Positions 51,415-60,533 of a DNA stretch of 64,000 nucleotides are shown here, one piece after another. How positions within the stretch are numbered: the first letter of the stretch is position 1; every line of letters starts with the position of its first letter. The position numbers and the translations under genes are program-made. The notes beneath the pieces were generated by a model. The model saw only the letters and a list, made by a program, of their open reading frames with translations, did no database searches and had not been told where the DNA came from. The stretch comes from Nitrincola lacisaponensis. Its GTDB lineage: Bacteria; Pseudomonadota; Gammaproteobacteria; Pseudomonadales; Balneatricaceae. The stretch is from the NCBI RefSeq assembly GCF_000691225.1, contig NZ_JMSZ01000032.1, positions 372,001 through 436,000 on the forward strand, read 5' to 3'.

Positions 51415-52681
51415 CAGTGTTACCTTTTGTAGAGATAATTGACTTGAGCATTAACTCGGCTTTGGTATCAGGGTGTTTGGCCGATTGAAGTATATTGAGG
51501 TAATTCGGGTTAGTAATCGGAAAGCGCGATAGTTCCAGCGCAACAGTGACATAGCTGCTCAAAGCATATTCACTTTTAAACCCGAAACTTTGAGCTTGTG
51601 CAATGAGTGCTTTTACAAGCGCTTGTGCTTGCTCTGAAGTCATGTGTCCGTGCTGTGGGTGTGGCAGGATCAGTTGGTGGATAATTTTGTTCTGAAAGGT
51701 GGTCATACTCTCTTGTTCGGCTAATGCGGCCACCCATTCCTGCGTTGGTCTGGTCATGACGATATCATCATCCATTGATCTTAGCGCCCGGGCAGTGAAT
51801 AAAGACGACCCTTGTGACCAGAGTAGGGTGAGGGTGTGTTGTTTAGAGATCGTCATCATCCAGCAGGTTTCGGCACAGGCTGTACCGAAAAAAAGGTGCG
51901 CATAGCGCCTTTCCCAGAATCTGAAATAGAACCATTTTCTATCTTTATTCTGCACCTTTATGAACTTGCGCAGGTGTTTGCGCAGCGCTTCAAATCCAGC
52001 GCAGGAGCGCAGAAAAATGCCAAGATCTTTTTCCCACAGCCCACATATACCCTCGGGCCCAGTGAACAGGCGTCGGGTAAAGCCACTGTCTTCGGTCAGC
52101 TCTACCAGATAGGGCGCGTGCTCGGCCAGTTCTTCCTGTGCTTCGCCCTGAAACAGCGACTGATAGCGCAGATCAGAGCTCATCAGCAGGCTTGTCAGCA
52201 AATATGGCATTTTTGCTGCGTCCAGCACGGCATAGGTGGTCAGCGGCGGGGTGTCTGTCGGGTATGGCTGGCCAAACAGTGCCTCACGCAGCTCTTCAGG
52301 GACATTTTTTTTCGGGTGCACGCCGAATTGTGTGTCCAGTGGCGTGAAAGGGTCTGACTCTTCTATCTGGAGCCAGTTCTGCGCTTGTGCTGCTTCATCA
52401 TCTGAGCCAGCCAGCCGCGTGATCTGCCCGAGTGCAATGCAACTCTCCTCATTCACTATACGCGCCAGCGCCACACCGTCCGCGGCCTCTGCGGGAAACT
52501 GTTTCACCCAGTCGGCTGTGAGCAGGACATCTTCGGCCCAGTAAAACTGATAACCTTTAGCCTTCAGTGCGGTCGAGACCAGCGTTTCATAATCATTTCG
52601 GTCTGAACAAAATACGGCCGCAACCAGGTGAAACTGTTTGTTCGAACGATAAGCATAACAGTGGCCAAGGAAGGATGTCAT
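51407..52681 (-). CDS. DUF4123-domain protein, T6SS effector chaperone/adaptor
   Basis: A 424-residue protein. Residues about 149-275 match DUF4123 (TYAVLDAAKMPYLLTSLL, HAPYLVELTEDSGFTRRLF, WEKDLGIFLRSCAGFEALRK, KWFYFRFWERRYAHLFF), the domain of T6SS effector chaperones that load effectors onto VgrG. A 145-residue N-terminal extension (FHLVAAVFCSDRNDYETLVS, GYQFYWAEDVLLTADWVKQF) is unusual for the family and looks like a separate domain. The C-terminal 120 residues are helical. It is the first gene of the effector operon; no vgrG, hcp or PAAR gene is in the island, so loading must use a VgrG coded elsewhere. Confidence 0.85.
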   Translation of the reverse strand: MTSFLGHCYAYRSNKQFHLVAAVFCSDRNDYETLVSTALKAKGYQFYWAEDVLLTADWVKQFPAEAADGVALARIVNEESCIALGQITRLAGSDDEAAQAQNWLQIEESDPFTPLDTQFGVHPKKNVPEELREALFGQPYPTDTPPLTTYAVLDAAKMPYLLTSLLMSSDLRYQSLFQGEAQEELAEHAPYLVELTEDSGFTRRLFTGPEGICGLWEKDLGIFLRSCAGFEALRKHLRKFIKVQNKDRKWFYFRFWERRYAHLFFGTACAETCWMMTISKQHTLTLLWSQGSSLFTARALRSMDDDIVMTRPTQEWVAALAEQESMTTFQNKIIHQLILPHPQHGHMTSEQAQALVKALIAQAQSFGFKSEYALSSYVTVALELSRFPITNPNYLNILQSAKHPDTKAELMLKSIISTKGNTDE

Positions 52682-53003
52682 AAGGTGTACGGCACCCTTC
52701 TTCTGTAGATGGGTAGCGCGACTGAAGCGACATAGAGGTCGAGGAGGCAGAGGGTAGGGGCCTCATGGCTGCTTAAGTGGAGATGTGGCATGACTGATTC
52801 CCTGTCGTGTTTAGCACGTTAATTGCAGAAATGATCCTTACTTCTTGGATGAAATCCTAATTTCTTTAGTTTGTAGAGTCAACTCACTTCCTGCCTCGCT
52901 GTTTGGGTCATAACACTACCAAAGAAAATTTGAGCAATATATTTCACAAAATAGATAGCCTTTGCTATTTTTTGAGCAAATATTTACTCAATCAGGATTT
53001 CTG
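52682..53003. promoter_or_regulatory. Divergent control region between DUF4123 and hipA-like genes
   Basis: A 322-base AT-rich gap without a supported gene. It should hold the promoters of the effector operon (minus) and of the hip genes (plus). The only clear structure is the pair of palindromic sites just before hipA. Confidence 0.5.
52931..52990 (+). promoter_or_regulatory. Candidate HipB-type operator pair
   Basis: TGAGCAAATATTTACTCA at 52973-52990 is an 18-base palindrome with one mismatched pair. TGAGCAATATATTTCACA at 52931-52948 is a related, poorer version exactly 42 bases (four helical turns) upstream. The second site ends 13 bases before the hipA start, where repressor binding would block transcription. 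The adjacent XRE protein is the obvious candidate ligand. Confidence 0.45.
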
Positions 53004-54107
53004 ATGGAGCTTTACGTTGAAATTTACCATTCTGGTCAATGGCATCAAGCGGCGGTATTGGAGTTGTTACAGGCCGATAAAGGTCGCCAGGGTGCTGTAA
53101 GATTAATCTATGATCAGGCATATGCTCTTAACTGGATGTTCAGGGATGATGAGCATGCTTGCAGCTTGAATCTGCCAGTGGAGTTGATGCTGCACCATAC
53201 TTCTGATCAGTGGTTTGGTTTTATGGAAGATATAGTTCCGGCGGGTGCCAGTCGACGATACTGGATAACGCGCCTGGGGATAGGTCATTTATCTCAGGGA
53301 GCGCAAGATAGCCTGTTGCTGGAGAAAGGCAGTATCGCACCTGTTGGTAATATGCGTATTCGTAATGCGCTGCCCTCACGTGAAGCCTTTGATTTGCTTG
53401 AAAACAGGCGCTTTGATCTTGATGACGTCGTCGAACGTCAGGTTGATTTTCTTGATTATGCCCAGGAAATGGGGGCGGCAAGTGGTGGTGCAACAGGTGC
53501 CGGGGGAGAGGCACCCAAGTTGATATTGCGCTGCTCTGAGGACGACAAAGTTTGGATAGATACCTGGCAAGATGATCCAGCTCATCTCAACAAAGAAGCA
53601 GGTAGCTTTTTAAATCACTTTGATGTTTTACAGCAGTTGGTTGTAAAGCTTTCCAGTCAGCATCGAGTGGTCGAAAAGGGTGGTTCTTTTGATCAGTAGG
53701 GCTTTGTCAGTCAATGGTTACAGCGTGATCTGCTTAATGTGATATTTGGTAACTCTGATAATCATGGCCGAAACATCGCTTTTCTGAAGACACCAGAGGG
53801 TATCAACTTGGCACCTGTTTATGATTTTGCTCCCATGAAAGCTGACCCTGAAGGCGTTATACGGACAATGAAGTGGGGAGCGCCTTATGAGCAGGGCGGG
53901 GAGTTCAACTGGCAAGCCATTACCGAACAGCTGGAGTCGATAGCGGATGCTGAGCGTCTTATGAATGACCTTCGCAGCCTGGCTGTACAGCTTATTGGAT
54001 TGCGGCAGCGTTTGGAGGACCGAGGAGTGTCAGAGCAGTTATTGACGATGCCAGCCATGGGTATGACGCGTATTGAGTCGCGACTTCAGCGATGGGGGTT
54101 AATTTGA
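53004..54107 (+). pseudogene. hipA-like kinase gene, interrupted by a stop and probably an internal deletion
   Basis: The first part (53004-53699) codes a HipA-type N-terminal domain and the APKLILR strand. An in-frame TAG at 53697-53699 (CAG in the likely ancestor) then stops it, and the same frame continues to 54107 with the catalytic loop NVIFGNSDNHGRNIAFL and the metal motif LAPVYDFAPM. The run DPAHLNKEAGSFLNHFDVL also looks like a join: HipA homologues have some 80 more residues between the ATP-binding strand and the catalytic part. Neither half should have kinase activity. I chose ATG 53004 (AGGA, spacer 6). Confidence 0.78.
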
Positions 54108-54418
54108 AAAACCTGTCGGGTAACGCACGAGAAGCACTACTGCTGACACTGGTGCAACAGCTGTATAAGGATGAAATTACCGAAGGGATGTTATTAAAAC
54201 AGTTACGCAAGCAGGTGCTGGGGCTTACTCAGGAGCAGTATGCGGCACTGGTAGGTATTAGTCGTCGAACCCTGTCGGATATTGAGCGTGACAAGGCACA
54301 GCTGACGTTAACCGTGATGAACCGCGTTTTTAGACCCCTGGGGTTGAAGGTAGGGTTACTGCCCAGATCGAAAGCTCTATTGCAGAAGCTGGCCAATAAT
54401 CCTGGTGATACTCCTTAG
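54092..54418 (+). CDS. XRE-family regulator, HipB-like antitoxin
   Basis: A protein of up to 108 residues with a helix-turn-helix at about 40-90 (VLGLTQEQYAALVGISRRTL, then DIERDKAQLTLTVMNRVFRPLGLKVGLLPR), the HipB arrangement including the closing beta strand. It overlaps the end of the broken hipA gene; a TTG at 54104 with GGGGG just upstream is an alternative start. The order hipA-hipB is the reverse of E. coli hipBA. It is intact although its toxin partner is not. It ends 23 bases before the right island repeat. Confidence 0.82.
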   Translation: MGVNLKNLSGNAREALLLTLVQQLYKDEITEGMLLKQLRKQVLGLTQEQYAALVGISRRTLSDIERDKAQLTLTVMNRVFRPLGLKVGLLPRSKALLQKLANNPGDTP

Positions 54419-54441
54419 TTTATCAGTGTCCGTTGTCTATA

Positions 54442-54467
54442 CAGATCAGTCCAGCAGGCACTTTTTG
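54442..54467. repeat. Right direct repeat (attR-like)
   Basis: Identical 26 bases to 47090-47115. It contains the stop codon (54446-54448) and the last six codons plus one base of the J-domain gene, so the target gene's 3' end is intact. Confidence 0.85.
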
Positions 54468-55177
54468 GCTTCGTTGATGCGTGCGGCCAGCCAGGTGCTG
54501 CCACCACGGTCAGGGTGCATTTTTTGCATCAGGCGACGGTGTGCCTGGATGATTTCATCGCGGCTGGCACCGGGTTCAATGCCTAGAATGGCATAGGCTT
54601 CTTCACGACTCAGTTCACCGGAGCCTTCCGGGCTCTGAGGGCCCTGAGTGTCGGTATCATCTGCACGCCAGCTGTCACCAAAGCGCTTGTCCAGATAGGT
54701 TTCCAGCAATCTCGCGGAGTCGCCATCCTGCGCCCGGCAGGTCTTGAGCAGACGTATAAACTCAGATTCGCTCAGGTCACTGAGGGACCGGCCTTGCAGG
54801 TCGCCCTGCAGGACCGTGCCATCCATGACACCGGTATCATGGTCCAGTGTCATTTCCAGCAGAGCGGTGGTGACGCGGGAGCGGTTACCGGATGAGCCTG
54901 TGGGACCTGCTGGCTGTCTTGGTCGAAAAATACCGGAAAAAGGCAACAGTCTTAAGAGCAGGGGCAGGAGCTTTTGAATGAAGGGTAATCCCAGAGCCAC
55001 CAGAGCTCCGAGCAGGTGTATCCGGCCGCTGATGCTGAGATAGACGAGCCCCAGAATAGCCATCACCAGGATCAGTTTGGCCAGAGCCAGTGTTTTCTGA
55101 CCACTGGGCTGAGCCCTGAGCCAGAGCAAGCCGATAAGACCGATCAGGGCCAGTACAATCAAACCAAACGGGTGCAC
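54446..55177 (-). CDS. Membrane-anchored J-domain protein
   Basis: A 243-residue protein: two N-terminal membrane helices (LIVLALIGLIGLLWLRA, then LAKLILVMAILGLVYLSISG), a third hydrophobic Leu-rich stretch, a TerB/DjlA-like middle (GVMDGTVLQGDLQGRSLSDL), and a C-terminal J-domain (EAYAILGIEPGASRDEIIQAHR, HPD in MQKMHPDRGG). The J-domain would stimulate a DnaK-type Hsp70 at the membrane. The start is GTG with TAGGAG 5 bases upstream. Its 3' end is the integration site of the island; 8 bp separate it from the VWA gene upstream. Confidence 0.88.
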   Translation of the reverse strand: MHPFGLIVLALIGLIGLLWLRAQPSGQKTLALAKLILVMAILGLVYLSISGRIHLLGALVALGLPFIQKLLPLLLRLLPFSGIFRPRQPAGPTGSSGNRSRVTTALLEMTLDHDTGVMDGTVLQGDLQGRSLSDLSESEFIRLLKTCRAQDGDSARLLETYLDKRFGDSWRADDTDTQGPQSPEGSGELSREEAYAILGIEPGASRDEIIQAHRRLMQKMHPDRGGSTWLAARINEAKKCLLD

Positions 55178-55185
55178 GGCGACTC

Positions 55186-55884
55186 CTATTTACCCAGTTG
55201 TTGTGTCAGTCGTTTTATATGCTGACCCTGAGAGGCTGAAAAATGTTCCAGAGCTTTGCGACCACCACTGGCATACACGGCGACAGCAGCGAGCAGGTCT
55301 CTGAGAATATCGGGGCTGTGGCTGTCGAAGGGGGTGTAGGCACCACCTGAAAGCTTGCAGATTTGTCGGAAGATGCGTTCGGCATCTGCGTCCTGACCTT
55401 CATGGAAGATAAACACCGGGGTGTTTAACATGCCCAGTTCTCCGGCCTTTTGACACAGTGCATCGACGTCCTCTTCACAGCAGTCAACCACCAGTATGAC
55501 CGCGCGTACGGGGCGTTGGCGAGTTTCCAGTCGTGCCTGATTGAGCACTTTGCCGATCTGGGTGTGTCCGCCGAGACAGCTGACTCTATTCATCTGTTTC
55601 AGCAGTTCGCGGGTATCATTGATCCAGGGGCTGGCATGAAATTCACCAAAGCCCCGGTAATAACAGAGCTGCACACTCAGACCGCCCAGCTCCCGCGTGG
55701 CCAGAAACAGTTCACTTTGCAGCTGGCAGGCCTGATCCCAGCTGGCCTGACGGCTGGCTGTTGCATCCAGAGCGAAGATCAGACGCCCTCCGGCGGTGTG
55801 CACCTGAGGCAGGCTGTTAACCTGTTGGATAAACAGGTCAACAGCTTGGCGATCTGAGGTTTTTTGCAGCTTTTTATCGGTCAT
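55186..55884 (-). CDS. VWA-domain protein of unknown function
   Basis: A 232-residue cytoplasmic protein with a von Willebrand A-like fold: LIFALDATASRQASWDQA supplies a MIDAS-like DxTxS, GGHTQIGKVL the Thr, and VILVVDCCEEDVDAL the following strand. Proteins of this type are conserved beside the J-domain gene in relatives as far as I recall, but no function is known. It sits between metG and the J-domain gene with short gaps, so it is probably in one operon. Confidence 0.78.
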   Translation of the reverse strand: MTDKKLQKTSDRQAVDLFIQQVNSLPQVHTAGGRLIFALDATASRQASWDQACQLQSELFLATRELGGLSVQLCYYRGFGEFHASPWINDTRELLKQMNRVSCLGGHTQIGKVLNQARLETRQRPVRAVILVVDCCEEDVDALCQKAGELGMLNTPVFIFHEGQDADAERIFRQICKLSGGAYTPFDSHSPDILRDLLAAVAVYASGGRKALEHFSASQGQHIKRLTQQLGK

Positions 55885-55897
55885 TCAGACTCCCGAA

Positions 55898-57937
55898 TCA
55901 GCGAATACGCATACCCGGTTGGGCACCTTCCTGGGGTTCCAGAATCCAGATATCCTGGCCACCGGGACCTGCTGCCAGCACCATGCCTTCAGAAACACCG
56001 AACTTCATTTTCCGCGGTGCCAGGTTGGCAACCATCACGGTCAGTTTGCCTTCCAGTGCTTCAGGCTGGTAAGCGGACTTGATGCCGGCAAAGACGTTAC
56101 GGGTTTCACTGCCCAGATCCAGCGTCAAACGCAGCAATTTGTCAGCGCCTTCAACCGCCTCTGCTTTAGCAATACGCACGACACGCAGATCCAGTTTGGC
56201 GAAATCGGCAAAATCGATGGTGTCAGCAATGGGTTCCTTTTCCAGTTCAGACTTTTCGCGAGGTTTGGCTGTCATTGCCTGGGCTTCCAGCAGATCCTGC
56301 TTGGAGTCTTCGATGATTTTTTCAATCATTTCCGGATCTACGCGCTGCATCAGCGGCTTGAATGCGTTGATACGGTGATTGAGCAGGGGTTGCTGAATGG
56401 CATCCCAGGTGAATCCATCGATATTGAGGAACGCAGCCGCTTCTTCAGCGACTGCAGGCAGTACTGGTGCCAGATAGCTGATAATCACGCGGAACAGGTT
56501 GATTCCCAGGGTACAGCAGGCCTGTACTTCGGCTTCTTTACCTGGCTGTTTGGCCAGCACCCAGGGTTCAGCGGTATCGATGTACTGGTTTGCCTTGTCT
56601 GCCAGGTGCATGATTTCACGCATGGCGCGGCCATATTCACGTGATTCGTAGGCGTTGGCTATGCTTTCGCTCAGATCAACTGCCTGCTGGTACAGTGCCG
56701 GGTCAGCCAGTTGGCTATCCAGTTGCCCATCAAATTTTTTCTGAATGAAGCCTGCGCAGCGACTGGCGATGTTGACGACTTTATTGACCAGGTCAGCATT
56801 CACGCGCAGACGGAAATCATCCAGGCTGAGGTCGATATCATCAATGCCGGAGCCGAGTTTGGCGGCAAAGTAGTAGCGCAGGTACTCCGGACGCAGATGC
56901 TTCAGATAGGTTTCAGCCATGATGAAGGTGCCGCGTGACTTGGACATTTTTTGTCCATTCACGGTGAGGAAGCCGTGGCAGAATACCCCTGTCGGTGTGC
57001 GGAAACCTGCACCCTTGAGCATGGCTGGCCAGAACAGGGTGTGGAAGTAGGCGATGTCTTTACCGATAAAGTGATACAGCTCTGCATCGGAATCGGGTGC
57101 CCAGTAACGATCAAAATCGACCTGGTTCTGGTCGCACCAGTTACGGAAGCTGGCCATGTAACCGATAGGTGCATCCAGCCAGACATAGAAATACTTGCCG
57201 CTTTCGCCAGGAATCTCAAAACCCCAGTAGGGTGCATCACGGGAAATATCCCACTGCTGCAGACCGGCTTCAAACCATTCATTTAGTTTGTGTGTCATTT
57301 GCTCCTGGACATGCCCGTCTACCCAGGTGCGCAGGAACTCTTCAAAATCTTCCAGCTTGAAGAAGAAATGTTCAGATTCCTTCTCAATCGGTTTGGCACC
57401 GGAGATCGCTGAATAGGCATTTTTCAGTTCAATCGGGCTGTAGGTCGCACCACAGGCTTCACAGGAGTCGCCATACTGGTCGGCTGCACCACATTTCGGG
57501 CACTCACCTTTGATGAAGCGATCCGGCAGGAACATTTCCTTTTCAGGGTCATAGGCCTGAGTGATGGTGCGGCGGGCAATGTGCCCTGCATCGCGCAAGC
57601 GTTCATAGATCAGCGAGGCATAATGACGGTTTTCATCTGAATGCGTTGAGTGATAATTATCAAAATTAACCATGAATCCGGCAAAGTCACGCTGGTGTTC
57701 TATACTCACCTTGCTGACCAGCTGCTCCGGTGTCAGTCCCATCTGATTGGCTTTGAGCATGATGGGGGTGCCGTGGGCATCATCGGCGCAGACATAGATA
57801 CAGGTGTTGCCACGTTGTTTCTGGAATCTGACCCAGATGTCAGTCTGGATGTACTCGACCATATGTCCCAGATGGATGGGGCCGTTGGCGTAAGGGAGCG
57901 CGCTGGTAACAAGAATGTTGCGAGAGGTTGCGGTCAT
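55898..57937 (-). CDS. metG: Methionyl-tRNA synthetase
   Basis: Charges tRNA-Met. The 679-residue protein has the HIGH-type motif [19 protein letters not shown], a zinc knuckle ([19 protein letters not shown]), the KMSKS loop ([12 protein letters not shown]), and a C-terminal tRNA-binding OB domain ([20 protein letters not shown] to the end) used for dimerisation. Length and order match the E. coli type. Its neighbours apbC and dcd are close to metG in Pseudomonas too. Confidence 0.97.
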   Translation of the reverse strand: MTATSRNILVTSALPYANGPIHLGHMVEYIQTDIWVRFQKQRGNTCIYVCADDAHGTPIMLKANQMGLTPEQLVSKVSIEHQRDFAGFMVNFDNYHSTHSDENRHYASLIYERLRDAGHIARRTITQAYDPEKEMFLPDRFIKGECPKCGAADQYGDSCEACGATYSPIELKNAYSAISGAKPIEKESEHFFFKLEDFEEFLRTWVDGHVQEQMTHKLNEWFEAGLQQWDISRDAPYWGFEIPGESGKYFYVWLDAPIGYMASFRNWCDQNQVDFDRYWAPDSDAELYHFIGKDIAYFHTLFWPAMLKGAGFRTPTGVFCHGFLTVNGQKMSKSRGTFIMAETYLKHLRPEYLRYYFAAKLGSGIDDIDLSLDDFRLRVNADLVNKVVNIASRCAGFIQKKFDGQLDSQLADPALYQQAVDLSESIANAYESREYGRAMREIMHLADKANQYIDTAEPWVLAKQPGKEAEVQACCTLGINLFRVIISYLAPVLPAVAEEAAAFLNIDGFTWDAIQQPLLNHRINAFKPLMQRVDPEMIEKIIEDSKQDLLEAQAMTAKPREKSELEKEPIADTIDFADFAKLDLRVVRIAKAEAVEGADKLLRLTLDLGSETRNVFAGIKSAYQPEALEGKLTVMVANLAPRKMKFGVSEGMVLAAGPGGQDIWILEPQEGAQPGMRIR

Positions 57938-58101
57938 ATCGGGCTCAAAAAAATTCGGTTAACTGTTTAAGTAGAGACTATTTGTATATTGATTCTACGC
58001 TGATTTTTTTGCCTAATGAACCTCAGTGAGAGGCCGTGCTTTTTTTAAGGTCATTTTCAAACAACAATAAGCTCCTCAGGCAGTGGCGAAAGGTTTTCGA
58101 A

Positions 58102-59322
58102 ATGAATGCGACGCTAAATGACACCCGTGTTCTGTTTTGCGATTTACGTGATGAAAAGGCCGATACATCGCTGCCTTTACCTGTGGATCAAAGCCAGGTT
58201 TTCAGTGTTGAGGACACCTTGCTGGCGCTTGCTGACACCAATCGGGACTATCACGTACTGGTTATTAAAACAGAATCACATGTCAGAGAGTCGATCGAAC
58301 TGCTCCGAAAAGTACGTCAAACTTACCCGGGTCTGGGCCGTATTCTGATCACGCATCCGCTCAAATCCTTCGAGGCCGGGCATGCTGCTGAAGTTGCGCA
58401 TCGTTGTTTGCCGCTCAGCTATAGTGAAGCCGCTTTACATGAAGCGGTTGATCGCGCCATTCGCGCAGAACAATTACTGACTCAACCCAGATTGCGGGAT
58501 TATATCTCATCTTTGGGGCATCTGCCGTCTTTTCCGGCAATTCTGAGTGACCTTGATGAGGCGTTGCGCTCAGAAACTGCAGGTATTAAAGAGGTCTCGG
58601 AAATTGTTCAGCGGGACCCGGGGGTATCCACCAAAATTTTGCAGCTGGTGAATTCGGCGTATTTTGGTTTGTTTTCGCACAACTTCTTTACCCTCAAAGA
58701 GGCTGTGAATTTGCTGGGGTTACGTACCATCCGTGATCTGGTGCTGACAGCACAGCTGTTTGAGGCTATGCCGCAAACCCCGCAATGGCGAGGTTTCTCG
58801 TTTGAGCAACTGCAAGAGCGCTCTGTGATCGTGAGCCAGTTGGCGGCAGATATCTGTCGTGATGCCGGTTATGATCGTACGATGCAGGCTCAGGCTCGAC
58901 TGGCAGGGCTGTTGCAGGATGTTGGCATGATTCTGTTGGCGATGGGAGATGGTGCCCAGTATCACCAGGTGATGATTCGGGCTCAGGAACTGAACCAGCC
59001 GCTGTATGTGGTTGAAAAAATGCTGCTTGGCGCAACACATGCACAAGCAGGAGCCTTTTTGCTGGATCGCTGGAATCTGGCACCGGAAATGGTACATGCC
59101 GTGCTGTTTCATCATGTGCCGGGTGCTTCGGGTGATACCGCTTTTTCAGCGCTGACTGCTGTGCATGTGGCGGACTCCCTGTTACCTCCCTTGTTCAATG
59201 CCATGGGGGTTAACCTGGGCGGGCGTTTGTCACGGGATTATCTGACGTCGATCGGGGTGATCGATCAATTACCCAAATGGGAGATGGCTGCGCATGAAGT
59301 GGCCCGCGCGCTGCGCAACTGA
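58102..59322 (+). CDS. HDOD-domain protein with N-terminal receiver-like domain
   Basis: A 406-residue protein. Residues 1-135 look like a CheY-like fold (VLFCDLRDEKA, HVLVIKTESHVRESIELL, ILITHPLKSFEAG); the phosphoacceptor position is uncertain, so it may not be phosphorylated. Residues about 140-340 are an HDOD domain (LPSFPAILSDLDEAL, QRDPGVSTKILQLVNSAYFG, LLGLRTIRDLVL, QDVGMILLAMGD). HDOD proteins act in signalling, often with c-di-GMP networks. I chose ATG 58102 with AGG 8 bases upstream. Confidence 0.85.
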   Translation: MNATLNDTRVLFCDLRDEKADTSLPLPVDQSQVFSVEDTLLALADTNRDYHVLVIKTESHVRESIELLRKVRQTYPGLGRILITHPLKSFEAGHAAEVAHRCLPLSYSEAALHEAVDRAIRAEQLLTQPRLRDYISSLGHLPSFPAILSDLDEALRSETAGIKEVSEIVQRDPGVSTKILQLVNSAYFGLFSHNFFTLKEAVNLLGLRTIRDLVLTAQLFEAMPQTPQWRGFSFEQLQERSVIVSQLAADICRDAGYDRTMQAQARLAGLLQDVGMILLAMGDGAQYHQVMIRAQELNQPLYVVEKMLLGATHAQAGAFLLDRWNLAPEMVHAVLFHHVPGASGDTAFSALTAVHVADSLLPPLFNAMGVNLGGRLSRDYLTSIGVIDQLPKWEMAAHEVARALRN

Positions 59323-59363
59323 TAAAATTCCGCCTTTGTGTTTGATCCTTGCAGAGGCTTTCT

Positions 59364-60461
59364 ATGTCACTTCCTCAGGTTGATCCTGATCGTTATTCCG
59401 AGCTGCTGGCGCTGAAAAAACAGCGTTTGCTGCAGCAGTTTTCCGCATTTGAATTGCCGTCTGTCGAGGTGTTTGAATCCCCTCGGACGCACTATCGCAT
59501 GCGCGCCGAGTTTCGTACCTGGCATGATGGTGATGCGCTGGACTATGTCATGTTTGAGCCGGGCAGCAAGCATGTACACGTCAAGTTGACTGAGTGTCCG
59601 ATGGTGTCGGAAACCATTCATGCGGTGATGTTCGACTTGCTGGCAGCGATTCGGGAAGTGAAAGAGCTGCGTTATCGCCTGTTCCAGGTGGACTTTCTCA
59701 GTACCCTGTCAGGTGAACTCTTGGTCTCACTCCTGTATCACCGTCAGATTGGTGATGAGTGGATAGCTGCGGCCCGTGAACTGAAAGCCCGTTTCAATAT
59801 TGATCTGGTCGGGCGCGCCCGCAAAACCAAAATAGTGCTGGATCGGGACTTTGTTGTTGAAGCCTTGCCAGTGGGTGATCGCGTGTACCGCTATATTCAG
59901 ACGGAAAACAGCTTTACCCAGCCGAATGCGCAGGTGTGCCGTCATATGATTGAATGGGCACTGGATGTGACTGCCGGTATGGCGGGTGAGTCTGATCTGG
60001 TCGAGTTCTACTGTGGTAATGGTAACTTTACCTTGCCGCTGGCGCAGAATTTCCGCCGTGTCGTGGCGACGGAAATATCCAAAACCTCGGTTCAGGCTGC
60101 GCGCGACAATATTCGCGATAATGGTATTGATAACATTGATGTGCTGCGGATGCCTTCTGAAGACCTGGTCAAGGTGTTACGGGGGGAGAAAGAGACCCGT
60201 AAAGTGGCCGGACTGGCACTGGAAGAGTGCCGTTTCAGTACGGTTCTGGTTGACCCTCCACGCAGTGGCCTTGATCCGGCAACGGTAGAGCAGGTGATGG
60301 AATACGATCACATCCTCTATATCTCCTGTAATCCGGACACTCTGGAGCAGAATTTACACTCGATTTGCCGGACGCACCGTATTGAGCGTTTTGCGTTGTT
60401 TGATCAATTTCCCTACACCGATCATCTTGAGTGCGGTGTCTGGCTGGTGCGTCGTGATTGA
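59364..60461 (+). CDS. trmA: tRNA (uracil-5-)-methyltransferase
   Basis: Makes m5U54 in the T-loop of tRNA. The 365-residue SAM enzyme has YRMRAEFRTWHDGD near the N-terminus, NSFTQPNAQVC, VEFYCGNGNFTLPLAQNF (SAM motif I), VLVDPPRSGLD, and the nucleophile in LYISCNPDTL; length matches E. coli TrmA. It lacks the TRAM domain of RlmC/RlmD. I chose ATG 59364 (AGAGG, spacer 6); a TTG at 59349 is in frame but less likely. Confidence 0.95.
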   Translation: MSLPQVDPDRYSELLALKKQRLLQQFSAFELPSVEVFESPRTHYRMRAEFRTWHDGDALDYVMFEPGSKHVHVKLTECPMVSETIHAVMFDLLAAIREVKELRYRLFQVDFLSTLSGELLVSLLYHRQIGDEWIAAARELKARFNIDLVGRARKTKIVLDRDFVVEALPVGDRVYRYIQTENSFTQPNAQVCRHMIEWALDVTAGMAGESDLVEFYCGNGNFTLPLAQNFRRVVATEISKTSVQAARDNIRDNGIDNIDVLRMPSEDLVKVLRGEKETRKVAGLALEECRFSTVLVDPPRSGLDPATVEQVMEYDHILYISCNPDTLEQNLHSICRTHRIERFALFDQFPYTDHLECGVWLVRRD

Positions 60462-60533
60462 TTTACGCGGTATAACCAAGTAAATTAGTAGGAAATAAAG
60501 CACACTGTCAATGCACGTGCACAGGAGAAAACT

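Larger units (their letters stand above)
47090..54467. mobile_element. Genomic island bounded by a 26-bp direct repeat
   Basis: An exact 26-bp direct repeat lies at 47090-47115 and 54442-54467. The right copy is the last 19 coding bases, the stop and four more bases of the J-domain gene, the usual pattern when an element integrates at a gene's 3' end and recreates that end. Between the repeats are accessory genes only: a DUF2628-like gene, two membrane (immunity-like) genes, a full and a truncated putative effector gene, a DUF4123 gene, and a hipA/hipB pair. Much of it is more AT-rich than the flanks. No integrase, transposase or relaxase is present, so mobilisation in trans or loss of the integrase must be assumed. 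Confidence 0.75.
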
